From: Thiosocius sp965601425
GTDB taxonomy: Bacteria; Pseudomonadota; Gammaproteobacteria; Chromatiales; Chromatiaceae
Direction of reading: 5' to 3'
Length of the DNA: 14,343 nucleotides
Assembly (NCBI GenBank): GCA_965601425.1
Contig: CBFCWF010000100.1
Coordinates: forward strand, 1 to 14,343
Every line of letters begins with the position of its first letter. Positions within the stretch are counted from its first letter, which is position 1. Of the stretch, positions 1-7,896 are shown piece after piece. The notes beneath the pieces were generated by a model that saw nothing but the letters and a program-made list of their open reading frames with translations, made no database searches and was not told the origin of the DNA. Position numbers and translations under genes: made by a program.

Positions 1-540
1 TCTGGCAATCGTCGCGCCGGTGAGCAGCTGCAGCAACCCCTCCCAGGCGAGCACCGGCTCATGAAAGTACAGCAGCAGGCCCGCGGCGGATAGCGGGGGT
101 ACGAGCGAAACGCCAATGGCGACACCCGGCAACAGAGCCGCTTCCTGTTTGCGCATTTGCACATAGGCACCGGCGATTCCCGCGGCGAGCGCAATGATCA
201 TCTCCTCGAGGCCTGGATTGGTGCGGTCCATCACCTGATCGGGAATCACCATGCCGCGGGGCGCATCTACGAGGAAGGGTATGAGGAATGACAGCAGTAC
301 CGTGAATGCGCTCGCGACCACGACAGCGAGCAGGAGTTTCAAGACCCTTCCTGTCCAGCCCATGACCATCGTGGAGGCGATGTCGAGAATTGGCGACATC
401 AACGGCGCGATGAGCATTGCCGCAATGACGACAGCCCCCGAGTCCCGGTAGAGACCAACCGTCGCCATGATCACCGAGACGCCGAGCAAGGTGTAGAAGC
501 GAACCCAGTCTTGCTGGGATCTTTCGTTTTCAATACCCAC
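1..540 (-). CDS. DUF389 family membrane protein, partial (C-terminal part beyond left edge)
   Basis: The reverse strand reads open from a GTG at 540 to the window edge (180 codons, no stop), so the C-terminal part is missing. It is hydrophobic, with several membrane segments. It shows the features I associate with DUF389 proteins (TIGR00341/TIGR00271-like): 'AAMLIAPLMSPIL' near residues 40-52, an acidic 'NPGLEEMIIALAAGIAGAY' stretch, and 'LPGVAIGVSLVPPLSAAGLL' in the second half. The family is uncharacterised; a membrane or transport role is only inferred. The GTG start is chosen because GGAGG lies 4 bp upstream, slightly close, and no in-frame ATG was seen just upstream. It points the same way as the nqr operon but is about 380 bp downstream, so it is probably a separate unit. 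Confidence 0.75.
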   Translation of the reverse strand, partial: MGIENERSQQDWVRFYTLLGVSVIMATVGLYRDSGAVVIAAMLIAPLMSPILDIASTMVMGWTGRVLKLLLAVVVASAFTVLLSFLIPFLVDAPRGMVIPDQVMDRTNPGLEEMIIALAAGIAGAYVQMRKQEAALLPGVAIGVSLVPPLSAAGLLLYFHEPVLAWEGLLQLLTGATIAR

Positions 541-921
541 GTGACCTCCCCGGTCAGCCTTGAGCTTTCTCCGCGCAGAGATTGCCGAAGAACGCCCAGG
601 GTGCGGATGCACGAGAAATCCAGGCGATCCGCATGTCGAGAGGCGTCGCCGCCACGGGCCGGCGAGTGGCCGCTACGACGGACTTCGGTCTCTCGATAGG
701 GCCGGAGCGAGCGCCCGGTCTGTGTCAAGGAGCTGACACTCGCCGCGATGTCGCAGATCCACAGCCATTTGCCGGACCGTGGCACCCGCTGCTTCTGTCA
801 TCACGACAGCGTCGCGCTTGCATCCCGGATGGCATCTTCTGGCTCTCGACAAGACACTGCCCGGAATCCACTCTTGGTCGTTTCTGATGTGTCCGTAAAA
901 TCCGAGATAAAAATCAGTAGC
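541..921. other. Intergenic region between CBS gene and DUF389 gene
   Basis: This stretch of about 380 bp holds no convincing gene. Short open frames exist on both strands, but none has a family-like sequence. It must contain the end of the nqr transcript and the promoter of the DUF389 gene. I saw no strong hairpin plus T-tract just after the CBS stop codon. The only clear structure is the inverted repeat at 722-739, listed separately. Confidence 0.5.
722..739. promoter_or_regulatory. Inverted repeat GTGTCA-N6-TGACAC, candidate operator
   Basis: A perfect 6-bp inverted repeat with a 6-bp spacer (GTGTCA aggagc TGACAC) lies about 180 bp upstream of the DUF389 start. Its size and symmetry suit a dimeric transcription factor. 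The reverse strand across it contains a consensus TTGACA (728-723), but no good -10 lies at normal spacing. No specific regulator can be named. Confidence 0.3.
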
Positions 922-1329
922 TTAACCCGTTTCACGACTCAGCGTATCGACTGCCCGGAGGATATCGCGGCGTGTAATCTGGCCGACCAGACGGTTCTCA
1001 AACAACACCGGACAAGCCCGGTGCGCGCACTGGCTCAACAGCTCCGCGACTTCTACGATGTTGGTCTCTGCCTCTACCGTGACCACGCCGGCATGCATGA
1101 ATTGCGAGACGGGCCCGCCGTACTCTTCGTGGTATCCAGCGTTCAAAGCCACCTGCATACAGTCCTTTTCGGTGAGCATCCCAACCAGATTGCCAACCTT
1201 GTCGACGACTGGAGCCCCGGAAACCTGTTTCTGGAGCATCAGACGGATGGCCTCGAGTACGTCCATGTCTTTGGTGAACGTAAGGCATACACCCGACATG
1301 TAGTCCTTGGCGGTCATCGGTCTTTTCAT
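922..1329 (-). CDS. Small protein with two CBS domains, last gene of nqr operon
   Basis: A 135-residue soluble protein made almost entirely of two CBS domains, about residues 7-62 and 75-130. Recognisable repeat features are 'SGAPVVD' followed by 'GNLVGMLTEKDC' in the first, and 'CPVLFENRLVGQITRRDIL' in the second. Paired CBS domains form a Bateman module that often binds adenine nucleotides and regulates a partner. No enzymatic or channel domain is attached. The ATG at 1329 is chosen because it begins just before the first CBS domain and 7 bp after the nqrM stop. An upstream start at 1422 would overlap nqrM by 86 bp and add a low-complexity leader. Its position suggests co-transcription with nqr; regulation of the pump by energy state is an attractive but untested inference. 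Confidence 0.88.
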   Translation of the reverse strand: MKRPMTAKDYMSGVCLTFTKDMDVLEAIRLMLQKQVSGAPVVDKVGNLVGMLTEKDCMQVALNAGYHEEYGGPVSQFMHAGVVTVEAETNIVEVAELLSQCAHRACPVLFENRLVGQITRRDILRAVDTLSRETG

Positions 1330-1336
1330 TGTTACG

Positions 1337-1558
1337 CTATGGCCTGCTGTTGTCGGCGGAGGCTTGCGCTCGGCATGAGCGCCGTTTCTCTGGACAAGGC
1401 CTTCCCGAGCATGCACCCGCACAGTCGGATTCGATTCCCGTCAAGCGCTCCAAACCGCCACAGCTGCCTTCGATCCGACGCCCCCCAAGGAGCGCGCCGA
1501 GGCACATCAATAGAACGGCGGCGAAAAACAGGATAACCGCAAGCAATAAGGTGATCAC
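1337..1558 (-). CDS. nqrM: NqrM, Na+-NQR maturation factor (DUF539)
   Basis: A 73-residue protein with one N-terminal membrane helix (about residues 3-24) followed by 'GRRIEGSCGGL', the hallmark of DUF539/NqrM, and a cysteine-rich tail (C33, C46, C50, C55, C62; C19 lies in the helix). In Vibrio, NqrM is required to assemble active Na+-NQR and is proposed to deliver iron to the metal centre between NqrD and NqrE. The start is GTG at 1558, with GGAGG 9 bp upstream formed by the last codons and stop of nqrF, only 5 bp away. It follows nqrF directly, without the apbE gene often found between them. The tail after the last cysteine is low-complexity and probably lineage-specific. Confidence 0.88.
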   Translation of the reverse strand: MITLLLAVILFFAAVLLMCLGALLGGRRIEGSCGGLERLTGIESDCAGACSGRPCPEKRRSCRAQASADNSRP

Positions 1559-1563
1559 TGAAG

Positions 1564-2783
1564 CTATCCTCCGAAATCGTCCAACATGATGTTGTCTTCC
1601 TCCACACCCAGGTCATACAGCATCTTTATGATCGCAGCCGTCATCATGGGTGGACCGCACATGTAGTATTCGCAATCCTCTGGCGCGGGATGGTCCCGCA
1701 GATAGTTGTCCAGGACCACCTCGTGAATGAAGCCAGTATATCCCTCCCATCGGTCCTCCGGCTGAGGATCCGATAAGGCGGTATGCCAGCGAAAGTTTGC
1801 GTGCTTCTTCGCGAGCCTGTTGAAATCTTCGATGTAGAAGGTCTCCCGCAGGCTCCTAGCGCCGTACCAGAAGCTGATCTTGCGCTTGGAGTCCAGGCGC
1901 TCCAGCTGGTCGAAAATGTGGGAGCGCATCGGCGCCATGCCGGCGCCGCCACCGATGAACACCATCTCGGCGTCCGTTTCTTTGGCAAAGAACTCGCCGA
2001 AAGGGCCGGAAACGACGACCTTGTCCCCGGGCTTCAGGTTGAAAATGAAGGACGACATTTTCCCCGGCGGTGCATCCGGAACACTCGGCGGGGGCGTGGC
2101 GATGCGAACATTCAGCATCACGATGCCTTTCTCGCCAGGGTAGTTTGCCATAGAGTATGCGCGCACAAGGGGATGGGTGACATGAGACGCCGTATCCCAT
2201 AACCCGTATCGATCCCACTCGTCTCTGAAGCGGTCCTCGATGTCGAAATCGCGGTACTTGAGCTGGTGGGGCGGGCATTCGATCTGTATGTATCCACCGG
2301 CCCGGAACTGCAGGTCTTCGCCGGCGGGCAGCTCCAGTACGAGTTCCTTGATGAAGGTTGCGACATTCCGATTGGAGCGCACCCGGCACTCCCACTGCCG
2401 CACCCCGAAGACCTCACGCGGCAACTCGATCTTCATGTCCTGCTTGACGACGACCTGACAGGACAATCGGCTCCCCTCCGCCGCCTCGCGCTTGTTGATG
2501 AACGAGGTCTCCGTGGGGAGGATGCTTCCGCCGCCCTCGAAGACCTTGACGCGGCACTGCCCGCAGCTACCGCCACCACCGCATGCCGAGGGCACGAAGA
2601 GCTGCGACTCCGCGAGTACGTTGAGTAGCTTACCGCCGACCGAGGGCGTGATTGTCCGCTCGTCGTTGATGTTGATGCTGACGTTACCTGATGGCACCAA
2701 ACGCGAGCGCGCCAACAGGATGATCTGGACCAGCCCCAGGATAATGGCTGTAAAAAGCACAACGCCGAGCACGATCTCGATCA

Positions 2784-2784
<1 letters not shown>
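1564..2784 (-). CDS. nqrF: Na+-translocating NADH:quinone reductase subunit F
   Basis: A 406-residue subunit that takes electrons from NADH through FAD to a 2Fe-2S centre, the entry point of the sodium pump. The order is: N-terminal membrane anchor (about 3-25); plant-type ferredoxin domain (about 36-125) with ligands C68, C74, C77 and C109 ('CGGGGSCGQC' and 'LSCQ'); FAD-binding barrel with 'RAYSMANYP' (208-216); NAD-binding domain with 'GGGAGMAPMRSH' (278-289) and 'CGPPMM' (376-381); and the aromatic 'LDDFGG' C-terminus. Length matches the family (about 405-408). The ATG overlaps the nqrE stop by one base (TAATG), which indicates translational coupling. All expected cofactor residues are present. 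Confidence 0.98.
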
Positions 2785-3392
<608 letters not shown>

Positions 3393-4055
3393 CTACATCA
3401 CCTCGGTGCGATGTACCACCTCGATCCGGTGCTCGGGTTTCTCCACCTGCTGCGGCTTCCAGGTACGTACCGCCCAGATCAGCAAGCCGATGATAAAGAA
3501 GGCCGCTGGCGCCAGCAGCATCAGACCGTTCGGCTCGTACCAGCCGCCATTGCTGACGGTCTTGAGCACCTCGTAACCGAGCCAGGTGCCGGACCCGAAG
3601 AGCTCCCTGACGCTGGCAACGATGATCAGGATCAGGCTGTAGCCGAGTCCATGGCCCAAGCCATCAAAAAGGCTGTCGACGGGACCGTTCTTCATCGCGA
3701 ATGCCTCCGCCCGGCCGAGGACCACACAGTTGGTGATGATCAGGCTGATGAACACGGAGAGCTGCCTGCTCAGCTCGTAGGCATACGCCTGAAGCACCTG
3801 ATCGACGATGATGACCAACGACGCGATGATCGTCATCTGGACGATGATCCGGATGCTCGAAGGGATCCGCGCACGGATCAGGCTGATGATGGTGTTGGAC
3901 AGCACCAGAACAGTCGTCAGGGCAATGGACATGACAATGGCCGGCGCCACCTTGGCCGTCACTGCCAGGGCAGAGCACACGCCAAGCATCTGAAGAATGA
4001 CGGGATTGTTGTCGACCAGAGGTTCAACCAGGACCTTACGGGTATCCGCGTTCAT
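3393..4055 (-). CDS. nqrD: Na+-translocating NADH:quinone reductase subunit D
   Basis: A 220-residue integral membrane subunit related to RnfE, about six helices. It contains the paired cysteines C27 ('LGVCSALAV') and C110 ('ITNCVVLGRAEAFA'), which join those of NqrE around the intramembrane iron centre. 'LVEPLVDNNPV' near the N-terminus is typical. The ATG at 4055 is preferred because GGGAGGG lies 7-8 bp upstream and the protein then begins 'MNADTRKVLVEPL', as in the family. A start at 4112 would add 19 residues overlapping nqrC. The gap to nqrC is 16 bp. The C-terminal tail is polar and charged. Confidence 0.97.
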   Translation of the reverse strand: MNADTRKVLVEPLVDNNPVILQMLGVCSALAVTAKVAPAIVMSIALTTVLVLSNTIISLIRARIPSSIRIIVQMTIIASLVIIVDQVLQAYAYELSRQLSVFISLIITNCVVLGRAEAFAMKNGPVDSLFDGLGHGLGYSLILIIVASVRELFGSGTWLGYEVLKTVSNGGWYEPNGLMLLAPAAFFIIGLLIWAVRTWKPQQVEKPEHRIEVVHRTEVM

Positions 4056-4071
4056 CAGTTCGCCCTCCCGG

Positions 4072-4833
4072 CTATCGGAGCCTTGCCAGATACGGACCGA
4101 AGCCTTGTTCACCCATCCAGTAGCGCATCATCTTCGTCACACCATCGGCGGTCAAAGTCGCGCCGGAGAGGCCGTCGACTTGATAGATAACATTCGGCGA
4201 CGATGGGTCCACACCACCCTTGGCGAGCTCGAAACGTACGTCGCCTGACTCGTCGAGCACCTGTTTTCCAATCCACTGGGCCTGCCAGCGGGGGTTTTCC
4301 ACCTCGGCCCCCAATCCGGCTGTTTCACCGTGCTCGTAGAAGCTGACGCCCTTGATCTCGCTCGATCGCGGGTCCATGGCCAGGAGGGCGTACATCGTGG
4401 ACCAGAGACCGTAGCCATGGACCGGAAGTATGACCAGCTCAGGCCGGTCTTCTTCGCCCACGAGGTAGACCTGAGCGTGGCTCGCCCGGCGCTTGATCGA
4501 TGCGACATCCTGGTCCGGGGCTATGGCAACGCTGGCCTGCGGATCCCGGGCTGCGGCACGCTGGTCGAAGGCGGCCGGGTCGACGCCCTGAACGTATTCG
4601 CCGGTACTCAGATCGACGAGCCGCGTCTCTATCCGCTGCTCGAAGAGCTCGTTGACGTCCCGATCTGCCTCGAGCAAGCCGGCGGCTTTCAGGATCTCTA
4701 CCCGCAAAGCCTGCGCCCGATTGCGTTCCTGGAGGGGCTTGAGGAGCACCGCCGCGCTTGACACTGCGAGCGAGCAGACCAAGCAGAGGACGGCGGCGAC
4801 CTTCAGGGTCTGGGCTCGGCTCTCATTGGGCAT
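4072..4833 (-). CDS. nqrC: Na+-translocating NADH:quinone reductase subunit C
   Basis: A 254-residue protein with one N-terminal membrane helix (about 10-30) and a periplasmic FMN-binding domain. It carries a covalent FMN on a threonine of the 'SGATLTADGV' motif, T226 here, attached by the enzyme ApbE. 'YGLWSTMYALLA' and 'HGETAGLGAEVENPRW' are other family hallmarks. The ATG at 4833 gives 'MPNESRAQTLKVAAVL', overlaps the end of nqrB by 11 bp, and has GGAGG about 10 bp upstream. The upstream ATG at 4899 would overlap nqrB by 77 bp and adds a leader not typical of NqrC. Because apbE is not next to it, flavinylation must rely on a gene elsewhere. Confidence 0.96.
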   Translation of the reverse strand: MPNESRAQTLKVAAVLCLVCSLAVSSAAVLLKPLQERNRAQALRVEILKAAGLLEADRDVNELFEQRIETRLVDLSTGEYVQGVDPAAFDQRAAARDPQASVAIAPDQDVASIKRRASHAQVYLVGEEDRPELVILPVHGYGLWSTMYALLAMDPRSSEIKGVSFYEHGETAGLGAEVENPRWQAQWIGKQVLDESGDVRFELAKGGVDPSSPNVIYQVDGLSGATLTADGVTKMMRYWMGEQGFGPYLARLR

Positions 4834-6028
4834 TGCGGCGGGCCCTCCGGCGCACGTTTGCCTGCACGACAAACCAGTCGATGACGGGGGCAAAGACATT
4901 GCCGAACAGGATGGCCAACATGACCCCTTCCGGATATGCGGGATTGACCACCCGAATGAGCGCGACCATGACGCCGATCAAGGCGCCGTAAATCCATTTG
5001 CCGGTCTCGGTCATCGATGCCGAGACAGGGTCGGTGGCCATAAAGACCAAACCGAATGCGACGCTCCCGACGACGAGATGCCAGTGCCAAGGAACGGCGA
5101 ACATTGGATTGGTGTCACTACCGATCAGATTGAACAGGCTTGTCATCGCGACCAGCCCGAGGATGACGCCCAACATGATCTTCCACGAGGCGATACGCAT
5201 GTAGGTCAACATGACCGCGCCGATCAGGCATCCCAGTGCGGAGGTCTCTCCGATGGAGCCGGGGATGGTGCCGATGAAGGCCTCCGCCCAGGTTACGCCA
5301 CCGGCGGTTACGGCCTCCATACCACCTTCCGCAGAGAGCGCCAGCGGAGTCGCACCGGTGTAGCCGTCGACCGGGACCCAGACGTTGCCGGACATCTCTG
5401 CCGGGTAGGCGAAGAACAAGAAGGCACGTCCCACGAGCGCTGGGTTGAGGAAGTTTTTTCCGGTACCGCCGAAGACCTCCTTGCCAATGACGACGCCAAA
5501 CGAGATGCCCAGCGCAACCTGCCAAAGGGGCACATCCGGCGGCAATGTCAATGCAAAGAGCCAGGAGGTAACGAAGAAGCCCTCGTTGACCTCGTGGTTG
5601 CGCACCGCCGCGAACAGCAGCTCCCAGAAAATCCCGACAACAAAAGTGACGATGTAGATCGGCAGGAAGTAGAGCAAGCCATGTACGAGGCAGGCCAGGG
5701 GATTGTCGGGATCGTATCCGACCACTGACAGGATGGATCCCCGCCACCCATCCGCTCCGGCAAGCCCCAGATCTGCCAACGCGATATTCGCATTGAGCCC
5801 GACGCTATAGATGCCAATCAAGGCCGCGGGCATGCTTGCGACCAGGACCAGGATCATGACGCGCTTGAGGTCTACGGCATCGCGAACATGCGGAGTCCCC
5901 CGAGTGACGCTCGACGGGCTATAGAAAACCGTATCGACCGCCTCGTAGACTGCACCGAGCCTCTCGAAGCGCCCGCCCTTGACGAAGTGCGGCTCGAGTC
6001 GGTCGAGAAGATCCCGGAGCCAGGACAT
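4823..6028 (-). CDS. nqrB: Na+-translocating NADH:quinone reductase subunit B
   Basis: A 401-residue polytopic subunit of about ten helices, the main Na+-conducting and quinone-reducing subunit, related to RnfD. Covalent FMN attaches at T227 in 'DGYTGATPLA'; most members have SGAT, so T224 in place of serine is a small variation. 'NHEVNEGFFVTSWLFALTLP' (144-163) and 'GKEVFGGTGKNFLNPALVGR' (182-201) are strongly conserved. The C-terminal end is basic. Length is slightly below the usual 410-415. The ATG shares one base with the nqrA stop (TGATG). Confidence 0.98.
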   Translation of the reverse strand: MSWLRDLLDRLEPHFVKGGRFERLGAVYEAVDTVFYSPSSVTRGTPHVRDAVDLKRVMILVLVASMPAALIGIYSVGLNANIALADLGLAGADGWRGSILSVVGYDPDNPLACLVHGLLYFLPIYIVTFVVGIFWELLFAAVRNHEVNEGFFVTSWLFALTLPPDVPLWQVALGISFGVVIGKEVFGGTGKNFLNPALVGRAFLFFAYPAEMSGNVWVPVDGYTGATPLALSAEGGMEAVTAGGVTWAEAFIGTIPGSIGETSALGCLIGAVMLTYMRIASWKIMLGVILGLVAMTSLFNLIGSDTNPMFAVPWHWHLVVGSVAFGLVFMATDPVSASMTETGKWIYGALIGVMVALIRVVNPAYPEGVMLAILFGNVFAPVIDWFVVQANVRRRARRNAQ

Positions 6029-7383
6029 CAGCCTTCTCTCAGAATATGGTCGAGATTCTGCCTTAGGATCGGACCGAAATCATGCTTCCCCGGGCAGACG
6101 AAGCTGCACAGCGCGAGATCTTCCTCGTCGAGTTCGAGGCACCCGAGTTGCTGCGCCGTGTCGGTATCGCGCACGACGAGCGCACGCAGCAGCTGGGTCG
6201 GCAGAATGTCCAGGGGCATGACGCGCTCGTAGCTCCCAATAGGTACCAACGCGCGGGGGCTCCCGTTCTCGGACGTCGTCAAAGGGAATGGCCGCTTGTT
6301 GCCGGTGGCGCCGACGTATATCGGAATCGCTGAATACCTGTCGGTTCCCAGCCTCGCCCAGTGCATGAACACCCGTTTGCGGCCTTCATTAAGGACCGTG
6401 ATCTGATTGTGATAGCGACCGAGATACTCCGCCCATGCGACGGCCCGCCGACCGGCGAGGACGGAGCCGGAGACGACCCGGCAATCCTTGCCCATCAGGT
6501 CGTTCTCCACCAGCTCCGTTGTTTTTGCCCCCAGGCGCGTGCGGATCAGCCGAGGATTCCGTATTGCGGGGCCCCCGACCGCGACGATGCGCTCTGTTGG
6601 CAGGCGCCCCGATGTGAACAGGCGACCAATGGCTATGACGTCCTGGTAGCCCAGATGCCAAACGGTCTTGGTCGCGCTGACGGGCGAGATCAAATGGATA
6701 TGGGTGCCCACCAGGCCGGCCGGATGCGGCCCGGCAAACTCGGCAACCGAGACGGCAGCCAGATCGCCGGTCGGGATCTCCGATCCGGCCGCGGTACAAA
6801 GCTGAACGTTTCCATCCGTGAGCTTTGCAACCAGCCCCAATCCGTTGAGCCAATCATCTCGCGCGTCCTTGATGATGACCGCTGGATCCGCCGCCAAGGG
6901 GTGCGTGTCGATCGCGGTGACGAAGATTGCGCGAGGCTCCTCAGCGGGATCCGCCGCGAGGCTATATGGCCGAGTCCGGAACGCGAGCCAGAGCCCGGAG
7001 GCGATGAGGTTCTCGGTCACCTGCCCCCTATTCAGCCGCACCAGCGCCTCGGGGGCGTAGGCGTTGAAGGTTTCCTCGGCAGCGCCTTCAAGGCGGATTA
7101 CGAGACTCTGGACGTAGCGCCGCTCTCCGCGGTTGATCTGCTCAACAACGCCGGCGCCAGGTGCAGTCGCAACGATGTCGGTAAGATCTTTTCCCCGAGC
7201 GACGGGTTGGCCCAGTTTTACCCGATCGCCTTCCTTAACGAGCATCGTCGGCAGCCGTTTCCTGCCGCGGTAGTCAGTCCCGACGAGGCCCACACGAGAC
7301 ACAGTAGGCGCCTCGTGGATGCGCTGCTCGGGCTGCCCGGCAATGGGCACGTTCAGGCCTTTCTTAATCTTAAAGCGCATCAT
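6028..7383 (-). CDS. nqrA: Na+-translocating NADH:quinone reductase subunit A
   Basis: A 451-residue soluble, cytoplasm-facing subunit that packs against NqrB and contributes to the quinone site. The N-terminus 'KIKKGLNVPIAGQPEQ' and later 'GLVGTDYRGRKRLP', 'VVGGPAIRNPRLIRTRLGA' and 'CSFVCPGKHDFGPILRQNL' are diagnostic of NqrA (family length about 445-450). Two adjacent ATG codons (7383 and 7380) can serve as start, and no strong Shine-Dalgarno is visible for either. This is the first gene of the operon, so any promoter is expected in 7384-7720. The frame is intact, with no broken motifs. Confidence 0.97.
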   Translation of the reverse strand: MMRFKIKKGLNVPIAGQPEQRIHEAPTVSRVGLVGTDYRGRKRLPTMLVKEGDRVKLGQPVARGKDLTDIVATAPGAGVVEQINRGERRYVQSLVIRLEGAAEETFNAYAPEALVRLNRGQVTENLIASGLWLAFRTRPYSLAADPAEEPRAIFVTAIDTHPLAADPAVIIKDARDDWLNGLGLVAKLTDGNVQLCTAAGSEIPTGDLAAVSVAEFAGPHPAGLVGTHIHLISPVSATKTVWHLGYQDVIAIGRLFTSGRLPTERIVAVGGPAIRNPRLIRTRLGAKTTELVENDLMGKDCRVVSGSVLAGRRAVAWAEYLGRYHNQITVLNEGRKRVFMHWARLGTDRYSAIPIYVGATGNKRPFPLTTSENGSPRALVPIGSYERVMPLDILPTQLLRALVVRDTDTAQQLGCLELDEEDLALCSFVCPGKHDFGPILRQNLDHILREG

Positions 7384-7489
7384 TGGCTAGTGGCTTGCAC
7401 AAAATTGCGGCTCGGCAGACCACCGGGCTCGGACCAATCTTTACAAAAACATTAACAAGTTCAACCAGTCCAGCACTCTCGCAGATCAG

Positions 7490-7518
7490 ATAGTAGACGT
7501 GGTGCAGGGTCGCGGCAA
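7490..7518 (-). promoter_or_regulatory. Candidate sigma70 promoter for the nqr operon
   Basis: On the reverse strand a -35-like TTGCCG (7518-7513) is separated by 17 bp from a -10-like TACTAT (7495-7490), about 105 bp before the nqrA start. Each matches consensus at 4 of 6 positions. A weaker alternative lies closer to the gene: TTGAAC at 7464-7459 and TAAAGA at about 7443-7438, but its spacer is only 15 bp. The assignment rests on consensus matching alone. Confidence 0.3.
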
Positions 7519-7708
7519 GCGGGCACCGCGCCTGCAATGCCCTGGGACGCATTCTTGGCGACCCGCAAGCTGCCGGGGCGGTCGCTTTCTGTCCTATGAT
7601 GTGGACGATGATCCCCCGGTACTACTGTGCATCGCCGGTGGCCCATTCGGCGATCCGTTAGCCTTCCGAGTGAGACTGGAGTTTCCGGAACAGTCGCACC
7701 GTGAACCC

Positions 7709-7718
7709 GCACTAAGAT
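7709..7718. repeat. Target-site duplication, left copy
   Basis: GCACTAAGAT, identical to 7882-7891. The two copies directly bracket the inverted-repeat element at 7719-7881, as expected for a duplicated insertion target. Confidence 0.7.
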
Positions 7719-7881
7719 CAATGCCACTTACTTACGCTGATTTCGGTCGTTTCTGGAGAAAACGTCGGCGGCATGGACGCCGCCGTCGAGCCTACAGGGA
7801 CGTATTCACGGCGTTTTCCGGAAGAAATGATCGGAATCATCAGGTCAACTTGTCGCTTGCGCTCCAAAGTAAGTGCCATTC
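7719..7881. mobile_element. MITE-like non-coding insertion element, 163 bp
   Basis: The ends form a terminal inverted repeat. The left end CAATGCCACTTACTT (7719-7733) matches the reverse complement of the right end (7867-7881) at 13 of 15 positions. It is flanked by a perfect 10-bp direct repeat, GCACTAAGAT, at 7709-7718 and 7882-7891. That pattern is a transposition footprint, and 10 bp lies in the range made by IS4-family transposases. The interior has no transposase gene but has a strong hairpin at 7763-7788 (7-bp perfect stem CGGCGGC/GCCGCCG, extendable with one mismatch). It is therefore best read as a non-autonomous miniature element or an internally deleted IS. It sits 5 bp past the mscS stop. 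The parent element cannot be named from this window. Confidence 0.72.
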
Positions 7882-7891
7882 GCACTAAGAT
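7882..7891. repeat. Target-site duplication, right copy
   Basis: GCACTAAGAT, the second copy of the 10-bp direct repeat flanking the MITE-like element. It ends 5 bp before the mscS stop codon on the reverse strand, so the insertion just missed the coding sequence. The perfect identity of the copies suggests a fairly recent insertion. Confidence 0.7.
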
Positions 7892-7896
7892 GTCCG

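Larger units (their letters stand above)
7384..7896. other. Intergenic region between nqrA and mscS
   Basis: About 510 bp without a credible gene. The part next to nqrA (7384-7520) is AT-rich around 7437-7465 and holds the promoter candidates. The part next to mscS (7709-7891) is taken up by an insertion with its target duplication. I could assign nothing to 7520-7708. Open frames cross the region on both strands but run through the inserted element and resemble no protein family I know. Confidence 0.5.

Noticed and set aside
582..1536. Plus-strand open frames of 101 and 262 residues
   Set aside because: The longer one lies antisense to the CBS and nqrM genes, which are clearly real. The shorter is in non-coding DNA with no family-like sequence.
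3411..7455. Long plus-strand open frames opposite nqrA-nqrD (e.g. 259, 358 and 364 residues)
   Set aside because: They are antisense to confidently identified nqr genes and have the biased composition typical of mirror frames in GC-rich genes.
7461..7888. Open reading frames on both strands of the nqrA-mscS intergenic region (88 residues minus, 129 residues plus)
   Set aside because: Both resemble no known protein and run into or through the transposon-like element ends. They look like chance open frames in GC-rich DNA.
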